From: Metabacillus_B sp050107715
GTDB lineage: Bacteria; Bacillota; Bacilli; Bacillales; Bacillaceae
Direction: 5' to 3'
Assembly (NCBI RefSeq): GCF_050107715.1
Contig: NZ_JBNILN010000016.1
Location: 1-64,000, forward strand
Length of the DNA: 64,000 nucleotides
Position numbers and translations under genes: made by a program. A model generated the notes under the pieces. That model was given only the letters and a program-made list of their open reading frames with translations, made no database searches and was not told where the DNA came from. Shown here in pieces: positions 1-8,388 of the stretch (positions within the stretch are counted from its first letter, which is position 1; each line of letters opens with the position of its first letter).

Positions 1-126
1 TCTTTTTGTCCAGCTCCGGGCGCTAGCGCTTCGGCCGCTTCCCTCTCTCGGTCAAGGCAAAATGCGCCTTTCGGTCGAGAGCTCCACCGTCTCTCAGCGC
101 TGGGCAAGCGCCCTCCGCTTTTCTTT
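1..126 (-). repeat. Mosaic palindromic repeat, copy 1
   Basis: Read on the minus strand, this intergenic element starts with AGAAAAGCGGAGGGCGCT and ends with GCTAGCGCCCGGAGCTGGAC. These are the same terminal arms found in the repeats at 36.2-36.7 kb. The arms pair with each other (GGGCGCT with AGCGCCC). The interior is unlike that of the other copies but also folds (CTCTCG with CGAGAG, AAGGC with GCCTT). It lies immediately downstream of ctaF and may act as its 3' hairpin. It may continue past the left edge of the window. Confidence 0.75.
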
Positions 127-459
127 TCACCACCAGATGATGGTCATGAAGGTTAGGACGGTTAGGAATGCTACGAAAACTCCTGAGTAAAGGAACAGGG
201 CTGGAGCTTCGTGTCCTTTATGGTTCATGTGCATGAAATAATATAGCTGAAATGCCACTTGTACCACCGCAAGCAGCAGAATAAACGGAACGGTGAACCA
301 GTGTTCGATTCCTTTGTAGCCTACTGCAATAAAAGCAAGGATCGTGAGGAAAATCATCATACCGAATGAAACGACCTGATACTTCATGTCTTCAGCATTC
401 TTTTTTTTCCGGTAGGCCAGATCGATTTTAGGATTTCCTGAGTTCTGATGTTGAGCCAT
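127..459 (-). CDS. ctaF: Cytochrome caa3 oxidase subunit IV
   Basis: Small membrane subunit (110 aa) of the aa3-type, cytochrome c-containing terminal oxidase. It has a short polar N-terminus and three predicted membrane segments (about residues 28-47, 55-76 and 86-109), the usual architecture of subunit IV. It carries no catalytic metal ligands and is thought to stabilise the complex in this family. The ATG directly follows the stop codon of ctaE with no spacer, so the two are translationally coupled. It is the last cta gene in the window; ctaG, if present, would lie beyond the left edge, past the palindromic repeat. Confidence 0.95.
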   Translation of the reverse strand: MAQHQNSGNPKIDLAYRKKKNAEDMKYQVVSFGMMIFLTILAFIAVGYKGIEHWFTVPFILLLAVVQVAFQLYYFMHMNHKGHEAPALFLYSGVFVAFLTVLTFMTIIWW

Positions 460-1080
460 TTATCCCACCATCCCCATTAGATATACAACCGTAAAAATAA
501 ATACCCAAACCACGTCAATAAAGTGCCAGTATAAACTTGCTACATAGTACTTTGGGGCGTTATAAAGACTGAGCCCCCGCTTATTGTTCCGGATAATCAA
601 GGTCGTAATCCAGAGTAGTCCGAAGGTTACGTGAGCCCCGTGCGTTCCTACAAGTGTGTAGAATGCAGAGCTGTATGCATTTGTAGTGATCGTAAAGTCT
701 TTCTCAGACACGTAATGGTAAAATTCGTAGATCTCGAGGGCAAGAAACCCTGCTCCTAAAAGGACGGTGATGCCAAGCCAGATCTGCATCTGCTTAAAGT
801 TAAAGTTTTTCATATGGTACATCGCATACACACTGGTCAAACTGCTCGTCAATAATATCATCGTAGCAATAAAAACAATAGGCAGTTCAAACAGTTCTTC
901 CGGCGGACCTCCCGTAGGGGATTCTCTTAGAGCAAGAAAAGTGGCAAATAGGGAGGCAAACAGGACCGTCTCTCCTCCGAGGAAGAGCCAGAATCCAACA
1001 AACTTGTTTTTCCCTTCAAGGGTTGCTTTTTCGGGAGAATCCGGGAATGTTTCGGCAGTCAGCTTTTCTTCTGCTTGCAT
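460..1080 (-). CDS. ctaE: Cytochrome caa3 oxidase subunit III
   Basis: A 206-aa integral membrane protein with five predicted membrane segments. It matches heme-copper oxidase subunit III, with motifs such as FWLFLGGETVLFASLF near residue 30 and GTHGAHVTFGLLW near residue 145. Subunit III supports stability and proton delivery of the oxidase in the cytoplasmic membrane. Its ATG shares one base with the stop of ctaD (TAATG) and its stop abuts the ctaF start. Stoichiometric synthesis of the subunits through coupling is therefore likely. Confidence 0.96.
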   Translation of the reverse strand: MQAEEKLTAETFPDSPEKATLEGKNKFVGFWLFLGGETVLFASLFATFLALRESPTGGPPEELFELPIVFIATMILLTSSLTSVYAMYHMKNFNFKQMQIWLGITVLLGAGFLALEIYEFYHYVSEKDFTITTNAYSSAFYTLVGTHGAHVTFGLLWITTLIIRNNKRGLSLYNAPKYYVASLYWHFIDVVWVFIFTVVYLMGMVG

Positions 1081-2945
1081 TACGCCTTCACCCCTTTTTC
1101 ATCATCTTCCAAATCTTCTTTATGAATATGGTATCCGTGATCGTCAACAACAGAGCGGAGGAACATCGCCCCAAGTGTAATGGCAAATCCAAGGAACAGT
1201 ACAATCATGGCCCACGGCTCTTCCGTACGGTACATCAGGCCAAAAGCAGCTACAAACAAACCAAATGCCATGACAAGCGGAACGATTGAAGAGTTCGGCA
1301 TATGAATATCCGATACAGGCTCAGCAGGTGTCATCCCTTTTTTGCCGGCTGTTTTTTCAACCCAAAGCGCATCAAGGCCGCGTACAAGAGGTGTCTGCTT
1401 AAAATTGTATTCCGGTGTTGGAGCTTCCACGGCCCATTCCAGTGTTCTTCCATCGATCCAAGGATCTTTCCCGGCGGCTTTGCCTTTCACAGCTGTCATC
1501 ACAATATTGATCAGCAGGACAATCGTTGCGGCAGCCATAAAGGCAGCTCCAATCGAACTGACAAGATTTCCTGTTTCCCAGCCCTGGTTCGGCAGAAATG
1601 TGAAAACCCTTCTCGGCATTCCGTAAAGGCCGAGGAAATGCTGTATAAAGAAAGTTAAGTGAAATCCAATGAAAAACAATACAAATGTTATTTTCCCGAG
1701 CGTTTCGTTAAGGATCTTGTTAAACATCAGTGGCCACCAATAATGCGCCCCGGCAAACAGTGCGAACACAACTCCGCCAACAATGACATAGTGAAAGTGA
1801 GCCACTACAAAGTAACTGTCGTGATACTGGTAATCCGCTGCAGCACTGGCAAGCATAACTCCTGTCACTCCCCCGAGTACGAAAGAAGGGATAAATGCCA
1901 CTGACCAAATCATGGCAGTCGAATACCTGATTATGCCTCCCCACATGGTGAACAGCCAGTTGAATATTTTAATGCCCGTTGGTACGGCAATGGCCATTGT
2001 AGCGACTGCAAAGATGGCGTTAGCAATCGGTCCAAGCCCAGTCGTGAACATATGGTGTGCCCATACCATAAACCCTAAAAACCCAATCAGAACTGTTGCA
2101 AATACCATGGAAGAATAGCCAAAGAGCCTCTTCTTTGCAAATACAGGAATAATATCAGAAAATATACCAAAGGCAGGAAGGATGAGTATGTAAACTTCAG
2201 GGTGTCCGAATATCCAGAATAAGTGCTCCCAAATAACCGTATTCCCTCCTTTTTCTGCCACGAAAAAGTTTGTATCAAACAATCTGTCAAACATCATGAG
2301 TGCAAGGCCTACTGTCAAAGCAGGAAAGGCAAATAGGATAAGTGCAGAGGCTACAAATGTCGTCCATGTAAAGAGCGGCATTCTCATAAATGTCATGCCG
2401 GGAGCTCTCATGTTGATAATCGTAACGAGAAAATTAATTCCCGCAATCAAGGTACCAATCCCGGAAATCTGCAGACCGAGCACATAAAAATCGATGCCGT
2501 GCCCTTCTGAATAAAGAGATAGTGATGCGTATGACGTCCACCCTGCATCAGGAGCCCCGCCTAAGAACCAGCTAAGGTTTAGAAATATCCCCCCAAAGAA
2601 GAAAAGCCAGAATCCCAGTGAGTTCAGGAATGGGAACGCCACATCACGCGCTCCTATCTGAAGAGGCACGACAGCATTCATGAATGCGAAAAGCAAGGGC
2701 ATGGAAGCCAGAAAAATCATGGTCGTTCCATGCATCGTAATAATCTCGTTGTATAATCCTGCCTGCAGAAAACCGTTTTCCGGTACAGCAAGCTGTATAC
2801 GGATCAGCATGGCCTCAAGTCCGCCAACCAGAAAGAAAAATCCCCCTGCGATTAAATATAAAATCGCGATTTTTTTATGATCAACGGTCGTCATATAATC
2901 CCAAACCGTTGCTCCAAACCCCTTTTTTTGTGCGATTGTACTCAA
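1080..2945 (-). CDS. ctaD: Cytochrome caa3 oxidase subunit I
   Basis: Catalytic subunit (621 aa) of the terminal oxidase. It holds low-spin heme and the heme/CuB oxygen-reduction centre and pumps protons while reducing O2 to water. Heme-copper signatures are visible: WEHLFWIFGHPEVYILILP near residue 240 with the CuB histidine and cross-linked tyrosine, then WAHHMFTTG about 50 residues later, and HFHYVIVGG near residue 385. The start is TTG, placed 7 nt after GGGAGG. A soluble C-terminal extension (about residues 490-550) precedes two more membrane segments, as in Bacillus CtaD. It overlaps ctaE by one base. Confidence 0.97.
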   Translation of the reverse strand: MSTIAQKKGFGATVWDYMTTVDHKKIAILYLIAGGFFFLVGGLEAMLIRIQLAVPENGFLQAGLYNEIITMHGTTMIFLASMPLLFAFMNAVVPLQIGARDVAFPFLNSLGFWLFFFGGIFLNLSWFLGGAPDAGWTSYASLSLYSEGHGIDFYVLGLQISGIGTLIAGINFLVTIINMRAPGMTFMRMPLFTWTTFVASALILFAFPALTVGLALMMFDRLFDTNFFVAEKGGNTVIWEHLFWIFGHPEVYILILPAFGIFSDIIPVFAKKRLFGYSSMVFATVLIGFLGFMVWAHHMFTTGLGPIANAIFAVATMAIAVPTGIKIFNWLFTMWGGIIRYSTAMIWSVAFIPSFVLGGVTGVMLASAAADYQYHDSYFVVAHFHYVIVGGVVFALFAGAHYWWPLMFNKILNETLGKITFVLFFIGFHLTFFIQHFLGLYGMPRRVFTFLPNQGWETGNLVSSIGAAFMAAATIVLLINIVMTAVKGKAAGKDPWIDGRTLEWAVEAPTPEYNFKQTPLVRGLDALWVEKTAGKKGMTPAEPVSDIHMPNSSIVPLVMAFGLFVAAFGLMYRTEEPWAMIVLFLGFAITLGAMFLRSVVDDHGYHIHKEDLEDDEKGVKA

Positions 2946-2976
2946 TTCAAACCCTCCCCCTTTATAGCAGCAATGC

Positions 2977-4056
2977 CTACTCCACTTTCAATCCATTCAT
3001 GTAAGCTGTAAGCGCTTCAATTTCATCGCCGGTTAATTCCGGATATTTTCCGGTCATCGTATTGCCCGGCTTGTATTTTTCAGGATCTTCAAGCCACTTT
3101 CGAACGTTTTCATCCGTATTCGGCAAAATACCGGCAACTTTGGTTCGATCGCCAAAATTCCCAAGGTTCGGAGCTGTCCGGACTTCTTCAGGCCGCTCAT
3201 CGGATGGGGTTACAGCATGGCAGCCGATGCAGCTCTTTTCCTGGAAAAGCTGTTCTCCCTGTCTTTCTAAAGCAGTTTGAGGTGCAGACTTTGCCGATTT
3301 CATTTTCTCAGTCCACTGATTGAATTCTTCCCGGGGTACTGCCTTCACTTTAAAATCCATCAATGCATGTGATGGACCGCATAGCTCAGCACACTTACCG
3401 TAAAGGTATTCTCCGGCTTTACTCACCTTATCTGAGTCAAAAGTAAGCCAAAACTTATTTTCACTCTCTGTATTCGTATCCATTTTGCCTCCGGCTGAAG
3501 GAATCCAGAACGAATGTTTCACATCCGAAGCTACAAGATTAAAGTAAACCCTTTCATCTGTCGGCACAATTAAATCCTGGCTAGTAATGATTTTGTGGTC
3601 CGGGTATTCAAACTCCCACCAGTAAAGACTCGCTCTGACATTCACGACTAAAGCATCTTCCGGTTTACGGTTTTTATCTTCCATCGGTTCTACGTTTGCA
3701 AGTTCAAAGGTTGCTGCTACAACTGGCACCGCAAGGATAAGCAAAAGTAAAATAGGAATAACAGTCCAAATGATTTCTAAACGCTGATTTCCTTCCACTT
3801 GCTCCGGGATTTTCGCTTCATCCCCTTTTCGTTTTCGGAAGCGTACGATAACATAGAAAAAAATTACCGTTACGACCGCTACTACAACCACCATGATAAT
3901 CGTGCTTAACATCATGATCCCAAACTGGTTTTCCGCTACTTCTCCTGCAGGCTGCAAGGTAGAAAGAAACGGTTCTCCGCATCCGGCCATAATGAGCGCT
4001 GATAAAATAAATAAGCTCAACAGACGCCCTGTTGTCCGCCATTTTTTCATACCCAA
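2977..4056 (-). CDS. ctaC: Cytochrome caa3 oxidase subunit II with cytochrome c domain
   Basis: This 359-aa membrane-anchored subunit accepts electrons from cytochrome c. The N-terminus is a lipoprotein signal with lipobox LIMAGC (Cys about 26). Two membrane segments follow, then a cupredoxin domain with the CuA ligands in KCAELCGPSHALM (about residues 220-230). A fused C-terminal cytochrome c domain carries the heme motif CIGCH (about residue 273) and a distal Met region near GNTMTGKYPEL. The fused c-domain makes this a caa3 oxidase. The start may be TTG (6 nt after GAGGGG) or the ATG two codons later. It leads the ctaCDEF run. Confidence 0.97.
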   Translation of the reverse strand: MGMKKWRTTGRLLSLFILSALIMAGCGEPFLSTLQPAGEVAENQFGIMMLSTIIMVVVVAVVTVIFFYVIVRFRKRKGDEAKIPEQVEGNQRLEIIWTVIPILLLLILAVPVVAATFELANVEPMEDKNRKPEDALVVNVRASLYWWEFEYPDHKIITSQDLIVPTDERVYFNLVASDVKHSFWIPSAGGKMDTNTESENKFWLTFDSDKVSKAGEYLYGKCAELCGPSHALMDFKVKAVPREEFNQWTEKMKSAKSAPQTALERQGEQLFQEKSCIGCHAVTPSDERPEEVRTAPNLGNFGDRTKVAGILPNTDENVRKWLEDPEKYKPGNTMTGKYPELTGDEIEALTAYMNGLKVE

Positions 4057-4131
4057 ATCATACCCCTCTTCCAGTAATTTAATGATGCGCTACTGCAAAC
4101 CTTTAGAATATTGAAAAAAATTAATTTATGG

Positions 4132-4213
4132 AAAATTCTTTTAAATAAAAGAATTTTTTACAGGGATCAGGATGAATAATGCGCGGCAGCTGCACACTGC
4201 CACGCTTATTCAT
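4132..4213 (-). other. Two hairpins between ctaB and ctaC
   Basis: The ctaB-ctaC gap holds two inverted repeats. The first (4172-4213) pairs ATGAATAA with TTATTCAT around an inner GCG/GGCAG stem. It has no T-run on the minus strand, so it resembles an mRNA stabiliser or processing site more than a plain terminator. The second (4132-4157) is a perfect 11-bp AT-rich pair, AAAATTCTTTT with AAAAGAATTTT. Together they could set different amounts of ctaB and ctaCDEF message; this is inference. Confidence 0.6.
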
Positions 4214-4217
4214 TTGC

Positions 4218-5147
4218 TTAAACGATCGTGAAGAGGATCATAGATACGAAGAGGATAGTTAAATAGTTGAGTGAGTATATAAACATCCATTTGGCCCAAA
4301 CCAGATCATCCTTCATCTTGAAGCCGGAGAGTGCCAGTACAATCCAGCCCGCATTCAGGGCGGTAGCTAAAATCAGAAATCCTGTTCCCAGATCATACAG
4401 ATAAAATGGAAGTGGAAGAAGGCATGCGACCCAGACCATCATCTGTCTTTTCGTCATGGCAAAACCGCGTACGGCCGGAAGCATTGGAATGTTGGCTGCC
4501 TTATATTCATCCACTCTTTTCATTGCAAGGGCAAGAAAATGCGGCGGCTGCCATATAAACATGATCATAAACAGTACCATGGCCTGCACCGTAAGATTCG
4601 GATCTACAGCAGTCCAGCCAATCAGCGGAGGAACTGCTCCGGGAAGGCTTCCGATGACAGTGTTGATCGTATACCTTCTTTTAGACCACATCGTGTACAG
4701 AAAGACATACGAAAAGACACCGATTGCGCCGATTACGGCAGCCATCATGGTTGTCATCATCAAAGCCGCCATACCAAGAGCAATCAGAAAAATTCCAATC
4801 CATAGCGCCTGATTCGGTTCATACTTTCCTGTAACGGTAGGGCGGTTTTTCGTTCTTTCCATAATGGGATCAATATCCCGGTCGTAATAATTGTTTACTG
4901 CACAAGAGCCTGCCATGACAAGCGCAGAACCAACGAGCGCAAATACCACTGTATCCAGCGACGCCAGAAAGCTCTGGCCGCTGAAATAAAATGCAAGCCA
5001 CAATCCCGCGAATGCAGTGATCATATTCGAATTTACAATTCCTATTTTTATGAGAGCCAGGAAGTCCTTCCAGGCGGAAGCCTTAGTGATCTCATGAGGA
5101 CCGTGTTCGCTCATTGCTGTTTCGGCAGCTGTCCTCGTATTCGGCAT
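4218..5147 (-). CDS. ctaB: Protoheme IX farnesyltransferase (heme O synthase)
   Basis: A 309-aa member of the UbiA prenyltransferase family. It attaches a farnesyl group to heme B to make heme O, the precursor of heme A for the oxidase encoded next door. The first Asp-rich motif NNYYDRDIDPIMERTKNRP (about residue 87) binds prenyl diphosphate via magnesium. A second conserved region with WQPPHFLALA follows near residue 200. About eight or nine membrane segments are predicted. The ATG is preceded by AAAGGAGG. It is divergent from ctaA, so the two heme-A enzymes share one control region. Confidence 0.96.
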   Translation of the reverse strand: MPNTRTAAETAMSEHGPHEITKASAWKDFLALIKIGIVNSNMITAFAGLWLAFYFSGQSFLASLDTVVFALVGSALVMAGSCAVNNYYDRDIDPIMERTKNRPTVTGKYEPNQALWIGIFLIALGMAALMMTTMMAAVIGAIGVFSYVFLYTMWSKRRYTINTVIGSLPGAVPPLIGWTAVDPNLTVQAMVLFMIMFIWQPPHFLALAMKRVDEYKAANIPMLPAVRGFAMTKRQMMVWVACLLPLPFYLYDLGTGFLILATALNAGWIVLALSGFKMKDDLVWAKWMFIYSLNYLTILFVSMILFTIV

Positions 5148-5247
5148 AATACATCCTCCTTTGCTGTTGATGCCACTTATCCGGCATCCAAAACCTGTCT
5201 TATCACCAAAAATTTAGCCTGAATCTACTCATAATGATACAGGAAGT

Positions 5248-5352
5248 GCTTTGTGAACAAAATGCTCTAAATGATTTAAACAATAAATCGACAAATATTT
5301 ATGGCGAAATCGTGAACATTATGTGTCAGCAAAGTGAAGATTTGTGTGAAAC
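5248..5352. promoter_or_regulatory. Cluster of TTTGTGAA-type motifs in ctaB/ctaA control region
   Basis: The 490-bp divergent region contains repeated GTGAA words: TTTGTGAAC at 5250-5258, CGTGAACA at 5311-5318, AAAGTGAAGA at 5331-5340 and TTTGTGTGAAAC at 5341-5352, plus TTTTGTGAAC at 5511-5520. These resemble the loose TTTGTGAA half-site reported for the ResD response regulator, which controls ctaA and ctaB in B. subtilis. Assignment to ResD is inference from motif and context. Confidence 0.45.
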
Positions 5353-5510
5353 TAGACAGGAATCCAGCAATTTAATTTTAACATAAAATGATAGTGGAAG
5401 ATAAAGGCTTTTTCAGGTTTTTATAACCTTCTTGCTGTCTCTGGGAAATCACCTTCCATTTACTAGTTTATTTCTATTTTAATGGTAATAAACCGGTCTT
5501 TTTTCAAGCG

Positions 5511-5564
5511 TTTTGTGAACAATAGGCCGAGCCTGTTGTATTTTAGCCGCTTATTTCTTACAAT
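5511..5564 (+). promoter_or_regulatory. ctaA promoter with upstream ResD-like site
   Basis: A sigma-A-like promoter reads TTGTAT (5536-5541), a 17-nt spacer and TACAAT (5559-5564). A TTTTGTGAAC word (5511-5520) sits just upstream of the -35 box, a position compatible with activation by a response regulator such as ResD. Transcription would begin near 5571, about 70 nt before the ctaA start. Confidence 0.5.
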
Positions 5565-5638
5565 CAAAGACGTATTATGTCAAAATACGATTAAGATCCA
5601 ATGTTTTGTTTCGATATAAGAATAAGAAGGTGAATGAT

Positions 5639-6598
5639 TTGAAGCGTGTTATTGCATTAAAATGGCTGGCGGTTATTACCACGCTGGTTATGCTTGTGGT
5701 CCTATTGGGCGGAGCATTAGTTACAAAAACCGGTTCTGGAATGGGGTGCGGACGATCGTGGCCACTCTGCCATGGAAAATTTGTTCTGCTGCCCGGTGAT
5801 GTTACACCGGAACTGCTCATAGAGTTAAGCCATCGTGCCGCGAGCGGCATCGCAGGAATTTTAGTACTGGCTCTTGCCATAGCATCCTGGAGGCTGATCG
5901 GCCATATTAGAGAGACTAAATTTTTAGCCGTGCTGGCAGTTGTCTTCTTATTGCTTCAGGCCTTTCTTGGTGCGGGAGCTGTCATGTGGGGACAATCAAG
6001 TGCGATGAAGGCCATTCATTTTGGCGTATCTCTCATTTCATTCGCTTCCGTTCTTATGCTCGCCCTGCTTATTTTCGAAGTAGACAGAAAATTTGATGCC
6101 AATTCTCTTATTATCGACAAGAAAATGCGGTTTCACATGCTTGGCGTTCTGATCTACAGCTATATTGTTGTGTATACCGGGGCATATGTTCGCCATCGGG
6201 GAGCCAGTCTGTCGTGCTCTAACTGGCCGCTCTGCAATGAGGGAGCGTTCGGGATGCCAGTCCGTTTCCAGGAATGGGTACAAATGGGCCACAGACTTGC
6301 AGCCGGACTCATCTTCATCTGGATCGCCTATGCCGCTTGGCAGGCAATCAAGCATTACAAGCACCAAAAAGCAGTATACTGGGGCTGGATCATTTGCTTC
6401 ATACTCGTTTCCCTTCAGGCACTGTCTGGAGCACTAATTGTATTGACCGAGCTGAACCTCGCTATTTCGCTCGCCCATGCCATTTTTATTTCATGTCTTT
6501 TCGGAGTATTAAGCTACTTCCTGTTGCTCATTTCGAGAAGCAAAGCAAATCAAATGAGGCTGTCAGAAAAGCAAACCGGTACAAATGAAGCTGGATAG
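5639..6598 (+). CDS. ctaA: Heme A synthase
   Basis: Membrane enzyme (319 aa from this start) that oxidises the C8 methyl of heme O to the formyl of heme A. It has eight predicted membrane segments in two homologous halves. Each half carries the conserved Cys pair of the type-1 enzyme (CGRSWPLC near residue 36 and CSNWPLC near residue 190). Histidine ligands lie in LSHRAASG and MGHRLAAG. I choose TTG at 5639 because AGAAGGTG lies about 7 nt upstream. An upstream in-frame TTG at 5606 has no good ribosome site. It supplies heme A to the divergently encoded oxidase. Confidence 0.95.
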   Translation: MKRVIALKWLAVITTLVMLVVLLGGALVTKTGSGMGCGRSWPLCHGKFVLLPGDVTPELLIELSHRAASGIAGILVLALAIASWRLIGHIRETKFLAVLAVVFLLLQAFLGAGAVMWGQSSAMKAIHFGVSLISFASVLMLALLIFEVDRKFDANSLIIDKKMRFHMLGVLIYSYIVVYTGAYVRHRGASLSCSNWPLCNEGAFGMPVRFQEWVQMGHRLAAGLIFIWIAYAAWQAIKHYKHQKAVYWGWIICFILVSLQALSGALIVLTELNLAISLAHAIFISCLFGVLSYFLLLISRSKANQMRLSEKQTGTNEAG

Positions 6599-6620
6599 AG
6601 ATCCGTCATTACTAGGAAAA

Positions 6621-6650
6621 AAAGGACCCAGAGCATGCTCTGGGTCCTTT
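6621..6650. terminator. Bidirectional terminator after ctaA
   Basis: The palindrome AAAGGACCCAGAG..CTCTGGGTCCTTT is followed by T-runs on both strands. It can stop ctaA from the left and the small broken gene plus photolyase message from the right. Confidence 0.9.
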
Positions 6651-6674
6651 TTTCTGTCTGTCCTCAGATGCGAT

Positions 6675-6815
6675 CTATCCTTCACCATTTACATGGCAGT
6701 ACGCTTTCAGTTGCTGAGGATCATATGCCAGAGCTTTAGCGCTCAATCATAATAAGAGGGAGACGGCAGTGCAAAATAGAATTGAGGGCAACCAAAGCCT
6801 TTTCTGAAACTTCAT
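6675..6815 (-). pseudogene. Broken small secreted-peptide gene
   Basis: On the minus strand, 16 nt after the photolyase stop, an ATG opens a reading frame of 46 codons ending in TAG at 6675. The first 22 residues (MKFQKRLWLPSILFCTAVSL..) look like a signal peptide. An in-frame TGA at 6747-6749 lies inside the hydrophobic core. The frame then continues with LSAKALAYDPQQLKAYCHVN. The ALA segment would be a signal peptidase site giving a mature peptide of about 17 residues. A single G-to-A change from TGG (Trp) would explain the stop. It ends just before a terminator, so it forms a complete gene-like unit. Function is unknown; size and layout recall exported signalling peptides, but I see no rap-like partner. 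Confidence 0.45.
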
Positions 6816-6830
6816 TAAAAATATGAACCT

Positions 6831-8255
6831 TTATTTTTCATCCTTAAACATTTCAATTGCCAATTTTCTTTGTTTTTGATGGTCTACTATTGGTTCCGGG
6901 TAGTCTTTTCCAATCAGGCATGCCGCTTCCCTCTGGTCCTTGTCAGGCATTTTCCATGGTTCATGTATGTATTTGGAAGGTATATCCGCAAGCTCGTTTA
7001 TATATTTACGGATATAGTCTCCTTTACTGTCAAACCGTTTGGATTGCGTTACAGGATTAAACACTCTGAAATAAGGGACAGCATCTGTACCGACGGAGGC
7101 TGCCCATTGCCAGCCGCCTATATTCGATCCGGGATCGTAATCGACAAGCTTGGAAGCAAAATAGTTTTCTCCGAGCCTCCAGTCAATCAGCAGATCCTTA
7201 GTTAGGAAAGATGCAGTAATCATCCGGAGGCGGTTGTGCATCCAGCCTTCTCTGTTCAGCTGCCTCATGCCCGCATCCACAATGGGATAGCCTGTCTGAC
7301 CATCCTTCCACGCCTGAAATTTCTGCTCATCCTTATTCCAATCAAGCGACCGGTAAGCCTCGATAAATTCCTGATCTTTCGTTTCCGGGTAATTCGCAAA
7401 AATCATCTGATAAAAATCTCTGAATGCCAGCTCTCTGATATATGCTTCTTTGCTGTCTTCTGGAGCATCTGCCTGCTGAATAGCTGAAAAGACGGTCCGG
7501 GGAGAAATACACCCTGTCTTTAAATATCTGGACATCAGACTGGTGCCGTCGATCCCGGGTATATCTCTTCCTTCAGGGTATTCTTCAAGGGATTGATCGA
7601 TGAATTTCTTCATTCTCTCCCTTGCTGCTTTCTCACCAATCTCCCAATCCTGTTCATCAAATCCTTTAGATAGCTTTTCGGCATCTTTCATCGCATTTTT
7701 TGAAAAGGGCTCCGCTTTCCTGGTAAACTTGCCCAGTTCATCAAATGACAATTTTTCACTCACAGGTTTGTCAAGTTTTTTCCAGGCTTTGTAGTAGGGG
7801 GAAAATACTTTATACACCGTACCGTCTTTTTTCCTAATTTCATTTGGACCATGTATGTATGCATCCTGAAAAGAATAGACATGAATTCCTTTTTCATCCA
7901 GCCAGCTGGTTATGCGCTCATCCCGTTCCTTGCCATAACCCGCTTCATCTTGATTAAAATATACAGCTTTTGCATCATTATGCTTGGACAGAAGATGCTG
8001 AAATGCCTTTTCCGGCTCACCTTCCACCACCTGGAGCTCTGTTCCGAGCTTTCGGCATCTCTTTGCAAAGTCCAGCATTGTCGCCATAAAAAATTGATGG
8101 CGAAGGCTGTTGCTTTCATTTAAAAATTTCCGGTTTAAGTGAAAGGTAAATATTAGTTCGAAATGATGTTTTTTACAGTAAGATAAGGCTTCTGACAAGG
8201 CTTTATTATCTTGAAACCGGAAGTCTCTCCGAAACCAGACGATAACACTTCCCAC
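6831..8255 (-). CDS. phr: Deoxyribodipyrimidine photolyase
   Basis: A 474-aa class I photolyase/cryptochrome-family enzyme that repairs UV-induced pyrimidine dimers using FADH- and light. The N-terminal Rossmann-type antenna domain opens with VIVWFRRDFRFQDNKAL. The C-terminal FAD domain carries the highly conserved stretch from GMRQLNREGWMHNRLRM through GENYFASKLVDYDPGSN and GWQWAASVGTD. GTG at 8255 is chosen because a strong GGAGGAGG lies just upstream; an in-frame ATG nine codons earlier overlaps that ribosome site. It sits between ctaA and pycA, which I recall as neighbours in B. subtilis, so it is probably a lineage-specific insertion. Confidence 0.95.
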   Translation of the reverse strand: MGSVIVWFRRDFRFQDNKALSEALSYCKKHHFELIFTFHLNRKFLNESNSLRHQFFMATMLDFAKRCRKLGTELQVVEGEPEKAFQHLLSKHNDAKAVYFNQDEAGYGKERDERITSWLDEKGIHVYSFQDAYIHGPNEIRKKDGTVYKVFSPYYKAWKKLDKPVSEKLSFDELGKFTRKAEPFSKNAMKDAEKLSKGFDEQDWEIGEKAARERMKKFIDQSLEEYPEGRDIPGIDGTSLMSRYLKTGCISPRTVFSAIQQADAPEDSKEAYIRELAFRDFYQMIFANYPETKDQEFIEAYRSLDWNKDEQKFQAWKDGQTGYPIVDAGMRQLNREGWMHNRLRMITASFLTKDLLIDWRLGENYFASKLVDYDPGSNIGGWQWAASVGTDAVPYFRVFNPVTQSKRFDSKGDYIRKYINELADIPSKYIHEPWKMPDKDQREAACLIGKDYPEPIVDHQKQRKLAIEMFKDEK

Positions 8256-8353
8256 TGCTCCTCCTCCTTTCTCCATATGCATTCCCTTATTGGAAAGATT
8301 GTAACGGAATCATTAAAAAGAACATAGATTGGATGTGCTGAGGAACTTACAGC

Positions 8354-8383
8354 AAAAGAGCAGCCCCTAAGGACTGCTCTTTT
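8354..8383 (-). terminator. pycA terminator
   Basis: The stem AAAAGAGCAG..CTGCTCTTTT, just after the pycA stop, is followed by a T-rich stretch on the minus strand. Confidence 0.85.
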
Positions 8384-8388
8384 GTTAG

